Below are positions 61,168-64,000 of a stretch of 64,000 nucleotides of DNA, piece by piece. Source of the stretch: Paralithodes platypus (taxonomy: Eukaryota > Arthropoda > Malacostraca > Decapoda > Lithodidae). Numbering within the stretch: the stretch's first letter is position 1; the number at the start of each line of letters is the position of its first letter. The notes under the pieces were generated by a model. That model had not been told where the DNA came from and made no database searches. It worked only from the letters and a program-made list of their open reading frames with translations. The position numbers and the translations under genes were made by a program. The DNA is taken from NCBI GenBank assembly GCA_032716605.1, contig CM064530.1:4079825-4143824 (forward strand), given 5' to 3'.

Positions 61168-61253
<86 letters not shown>
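61168..61253. repeat. (AT)n microsatellite
   Basis: About 42 AT units. Confidence 0.97.
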
Positions 61254-61255
<2 letters not shown>

Positions 61256-61257
61256 AT

Positions 61258-61475
61258 CCCCAAGACCCCCCTTAGAGAGAAATTCCCCGGCCAAAGGCCT
61301 GTTCCTTCGAAATTGCAGGGTCGCTATCGCTCGCCAGGACAAAAAATTTACACCTTAATGGCACGAAAGGTCTTAATATTGACAAAGAAGTTCTTATAAT
61401 CGGCAAACTTAAATGGCTAACTTCTTAAAATCTCTAAACTAATGGGGCTTAACATGAGGGAGAAGGGGTTCCATG
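61258..61475 (+). mobile_element. family B repeat, copy 10
   Basis: CCCCAAGACCCCCCTTAGAG, AATTCCCCGGCCAAAGGCCT, GTTCCTTCGAAATTGCAGGG, TCGCTATCGCTCGCCAGGAC, AAATTTACACCTTAATGGCA, CGAAAGGTCTTAATATTGAC, TAATGGGGCTTAACATGAGG, GAGAAGGGGTTCCATGAAAA. Confidence 0.83.
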
Positions 61476-61515
61476 AAAACAACCCAAATATCAACTATTT
61501 TGTCAGGTGAATTTA

Positions 61516-61518
<3 letters not shown>

Positions 61519-61609
<91 letters not shown>

Positions 61610-61656
61610 TCTCTCTCTCCTCTTCTCTCTCTCTCTCTCTCTCTCTTCTCTCTTCT

Positions 61657-61712
<56 letters not shown>

Positions 61713-61719
61713 CGCTTCT

Positions 61720-61783
<64 letters not shown>
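61519..61783. repeat. very long (CT)n tract
   Basis: About 265 bp of CT with a few TTCTC/CCTC interruptions. Both strands give spurious frames (Ser-Leu; Arg-Glu). Confidence 0.97.
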
Positions 61784-61785
<2 letters not shown>

Positions 61786-62032
61786 GCGCCAGATAGCAGC
61801 AGATACGGGTGCCATAATCAGTGATATATTTCCCCCAATGCCGGGCGCGGGGGGGGGGGGTAATGCCCTCATGATTCACAACACCCATGAATCACTAACA
61901 AGGCTGCTGCTTGTTTTTTTTGTTTTTTTTTTTTGTCGGTCGAGGACATCATATTTTTTCAATAAAAATATATATATAAAAAGCACAATATAGTAAGTGA
62001 AAAATAATAAAGCATAACATACGCAAGCCATA
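61784..62032. other. spacer with G11 and T-rich segment
   Basis: G run at 61850-61860 after GCCGGGCGCGG; T run near 61915-61935. Nothing recognised. Confidence 0.45.
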
Positions 62033-62035
62033 TAT

Positions 62036-62093
62036 TAACCCCTTCTGTCCCGGCGACGTCCTTTTAACTTTATTCTGGCTATTGTTAGACTCT
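62036..62093 (+). mobile_element. family C palindromic MITE, left-end fragment
   Basis: TTAACCCCTTCTGTCCCGGC, GACGTCCTTTTAACTTTATT, CTGGCTATTGTTAGAC, then cut at a family B fragment. Confidence 0.72.
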
Positions 62094-62162
62094 TCTCCCT
62101 TATGTTTAGCCCCAATAGTTTTGAGATTTGAAGACGTTCGCCCCCAGGAGTTTGGTGATTCG
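62094..62162 (-). mobile_element. family B repeat, right-end fragment
   Basis: TTCTCCCTTATGTTTAGCCC, CAATAGTTTTGAGATTTGAA, GACGTTCGCCCCCAGGAGTT, TGGTGATTCG. Confidence 0.7.
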
Positions 62163-62282
62163 TAATTATTGGACAGAGGTCACTGGATATGTGTTTACGG
62201 GTTGTTTTGCTTACTGGTTGAGGGTCTAATTAGTTTTCTTCAACAACCAATAAACATCACAATATGAGACACTTTGTATTGT

Positions 62283-62487
62283 TCAACCCCTTCTCGTCTA
62301 ATTCATTTTATTCAAGCTATATTTAGACGATTTTATGCAGTTTAAGAAGAATCTGTGGTAGTAAAAAGGGTTAAGTGAGATAGTTCGAAGTCTGTTAAAT
62401 GCTGGAGGCCCTTTTTAAACTGAAGGCATTTGTCTTATAGTAGCCAGCATACAATATAAAACACGTCGTCGGTACAGAAGGGGTTAA
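62283..62487. mobile_element. family C palindromic MITE, copy 11, full length
   Basis: TCAACCCCTTCTCGTCTAAT, CAAGCTATATTTAGACGATT, AGTTTAAGAAGAATCTGTGG, TAAAAAGGGTTAAGTGAGAT, return arm CTTATAGTAGCCAGCATACA, right end GTCGTCGGTACAGAAGGGGT then TAA. Very similar to copy 10. Confidence 0.83.
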
Positions 62488-62824
62488 TGGTGTTTTATGT
62501 GGTTTTGATCTGGTTGCCATATATACAAATATAAAGGCTTATATTACAAAGGAATTAATTTGTTCAGAGTAATTCATATAAAGTGGTTATGTTGAAAAGG
62601 GTGACTTATATAATACATATAAATGCACATCGTAATTATATTGAAATGATCAAACATGTTAGTAATATTGATCATGCATTCAATATTCTTTTCTTTCTTT
62701 CAGATTACATTTCTTGGATTACTGTTACAATTATGGTAAGTCACTATTTATGTTCGTATAAGTATTGTTTTCATCCAGCAAGAACAAAATTACATTAATA
62801 CTGTAAATTTAATTATTTATTTAA
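62488..62824. other. AT-rich unique sequence
   Basis: No tandem structure; contains the candidate splice-flanked segment listed separately. Confidence 0.4.
62704..62735 (+). other. candidate microexon (32 nt) flanked by consensus splice sites
   Basis: Preceded by a pyrimidine tract ending TTCTTTTCTTTCTTTCAG (62688-62703) and followed by GTAAGT (62736-62741), both strong matches to consensus. The enclosed 32 nt is ATTACATTTCTTGGATTACT then GTTACAATTATG. There is no coding evidence around it, so it may be chance in AT-rich sequence. Confidence 0.2.
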
Positions 62825-63160
62825 GGGAGCCCACCTCGCTTTTTTTTTTTCTCTTTATTTTCCTCTCTTTGGCTTGTATCCATTCGGCCCCATTCAGCCT
62901 ACTATTTTAAGACATTTACCCCCATCCAGGTGTCAATATTTTCCTGGCGAGTGGTAGCGAGCCAGCATATATATATATATATATATTGTTTTTGACAGCA
63001 AGCTAAATTTGTAAATTTTTCGATAGAAAAACGTCTTCGGCGAAGCCGGATTTCTCCATACAATGCTGTCTCGCTATCGCTCGCCAGGAAGAAATCGACA
63101 CCTGGATGGGGATAAACGTCTTAAAACTGTTGGCTGAATGGGGCCGAATGAATATCCAAC
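62822..63160. mobile_element. family A foldback element, copy 3
   Basis: TTTAAGGGAGCCCACCTCGC, TTGTATCCATTCGGCCCCAT, TCAGCCTACTATTTTAAGAC, CTGGCGAGTGGTAGCGAGCC, an AT expansion (62967-62986), TAAATTTTTCGATAGAAAAA, TTCGGCGAAGCCGGATTTCT, CTCGCTATCGCTCGCCAGGA, GACACCTGGATGGGGATAAA, AACTGTTGGCTGAATGGGGC. The right terminus after CCGAATGAATATCC is lost. Confidence 0.88.
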
Positions 63161-63566
63161 TGGACACAATTTTGTCCACTCTCTCCATTATCATTTCCAG
63201 CGAGCACTCCACTATTCTGTATCGTATGTGTTTCCACCATTAAAGTCCATTCCACAGTGTTCCACCTGGTTGTAACGAGAGAGGCGGAAAAAAAAAAAAT
63301 TCCCTGCCGAGTAAGGCAATCGTTTATATATTTACTTTTATTTATTTATTGTTTTGTTTATTTCTGTGTATTGATAATTTGTACTAGTTTATTTACAGTA
63401 TATTATTTTGTACTCCTGAATTTAACCATGTATCCTATTTTAATATTATTCACGAAACACCTCAGCTTACGAAGCCTCGTGTAGAAGGGGAATACGGGGA
63501 CGTGTTAATAAAGGCCATGCATTATAGATAGGCGAAACATCTTGACCACTCACCTTTATAACGTAT
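63161..63566. other. unique-looking sequence, no gene seen
   Basis: About 400 bp, with A12 near 63287 and ATTTATTTATTTATT-like AT-rich sequence. Short frames only. Confidence 0.4.
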
Positions 63567-63722
63567 ACACGACAAGAGTAATCGAGCTCATATGTCTACC
63601 ATTTGGGAAGAGTCAGCCAGGGAATAGGTGTGGGAATTTACAGCTTATTTGCTCAAGTACTTTTTGAGCTCCAGAGGTATAGGATTCACGATTGCAGGTG
63701 TACTTATAATAAATGGAATACA
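63567..63722 (+). mobile_element. family D element, right-half fragment
   Basis: GACAAGAGTAATCGAGCTCA, CTACCATTTGGGAAGAGTCA, GCCAGGGAATAGGTGTGGGA, ATTTACAGCTTATTTGCTCA, TTTTGAGCTCCAGAGGTA, GATTCACGATTGCAGGTGTA, ATAATAAATGGAATACAG. Confidence 0.75.
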
Positions 63723-63925
63723 GTTTCTAGGGGGTTTGTTTGTGTGCAGTCGTGGATAATAATGTGTTAAATGTGTAATACGTAAATGTGCACTAAAAAG
63801 CCACTGGAATTGCCCTTAAATGTTTGAAAATGTCCCATACTGAATCGATTTAATTTATATTTATATTTGTTTACCTGATATTTCCATTCAGGATGTTCGT
63901 TTAATCAGATACAGGTGAAATTAGA
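63723..63925. other. AT-rich spacer
   Basis: Nothing recognised. Confidence 0.4.
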
Positions 63926-63926
63926 A

Positions 63927-64000
<74 letters not shown>
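63926..64000. repeat. (ATCT)n microsatellite, cut by window end
   Basis: At least 18 perfect ATCT units; true length unknown. Confidence 0.96.

Overview
This 64 kb window is eukaryotic and looks like gene-poor, repeat-saturated DNA from an arthropod, most likely a decapod crustacean. That assignment is inference. It rests on the extreme density of di-, tri- and tetranucleotide microsatellites, the TTAGG-type telomere-like stretches, and the mix of CR1-like and Jockey/I-like non-LTR retrotransposon debris. I find no host protein-coding gene, rRNA gene or functional tRNA gene that I can defend. Nearly all long open frames are translations of low-complexity pyrimidine or purine tracts or minisatellites. 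The only real protein homology is reverse transcriptase from retrotransposon fragments.

Layout. 0-3.7 kb: TGAGTG-derived minisatellites (a 72-bp degenerate array, then about 56 copies of a 22-bp unit) followed by pyrimidine repeats. 4.3-5.1 kb: a CR1-like LINE remnant. 5.4-7.9 kb: small palindromic elements and a LINE-beta remnant. 8-14.5 kb: very long C/T-rich tracts and (ATCT)n blocks, containing two nested CR1-like copies (11.4-12.6 kb). 14.6-15.5 kb: CR1-like fragments and a tRNA-like segment. 15.5-18.4 kb: microsatellites, a foldback element and three consecutive tandem arrays. 18.4-26.4 kb: the most unique sequence, peppered with short palindromic elements. 26.5-31.5 kb: microsatellites and divergent trinucleotide arrays. 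31.6-34.9 kb: a pair of oppositely oriented tRNA-Thr-headed SINEs around a CR1-like copy. 35.5-38.3 kb: 48-bp and 33-bp minisatellites. 38.9-44.3 kb: a second SINE and a three-level nested insertion (palindromic element > palindromic element > 2.26 kb LINE). 45-48.8 kb: a foldback element, an old ~120-bp satellite, long perfect GT, GA and AT tracts and a degenerate telomere-like block. 49-52.4 kb: inverted CR1 tails and one LINE nested in another. 52.7-53.5 kb: an element with ~80-bp terminal inverted repeats. 54-64 kb: microsatellites, 18-bp and 32-bp minisatellites, and a local duplication in which one copy carries a palindromic element and the other keeps the empty TTAA site.

Nothing here forms a pathway. 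What unites the window is a community of short non-autonomous, hairpin-forming elements. I call them family A (foldback, ~375 bp, 3 copies), B (~320 bp, about 11 copies), C (TTAA-flanked, piggyBac-like, ~207 bp, about 14 copies or pieces), D (TIR element, 6 copies or pieces), E (~110 bp, 6 copies) and F (2 copies). Many are nested in each other or interrupted by LINEs. The strongest result is the empty-site/filled-site comparison for family C at 58.68 kb versus 60.84 kb. Families A and B share a central stem-loop and may be one undescribed lineage. All family names are my own labels; I could not compare them with any repeat library.
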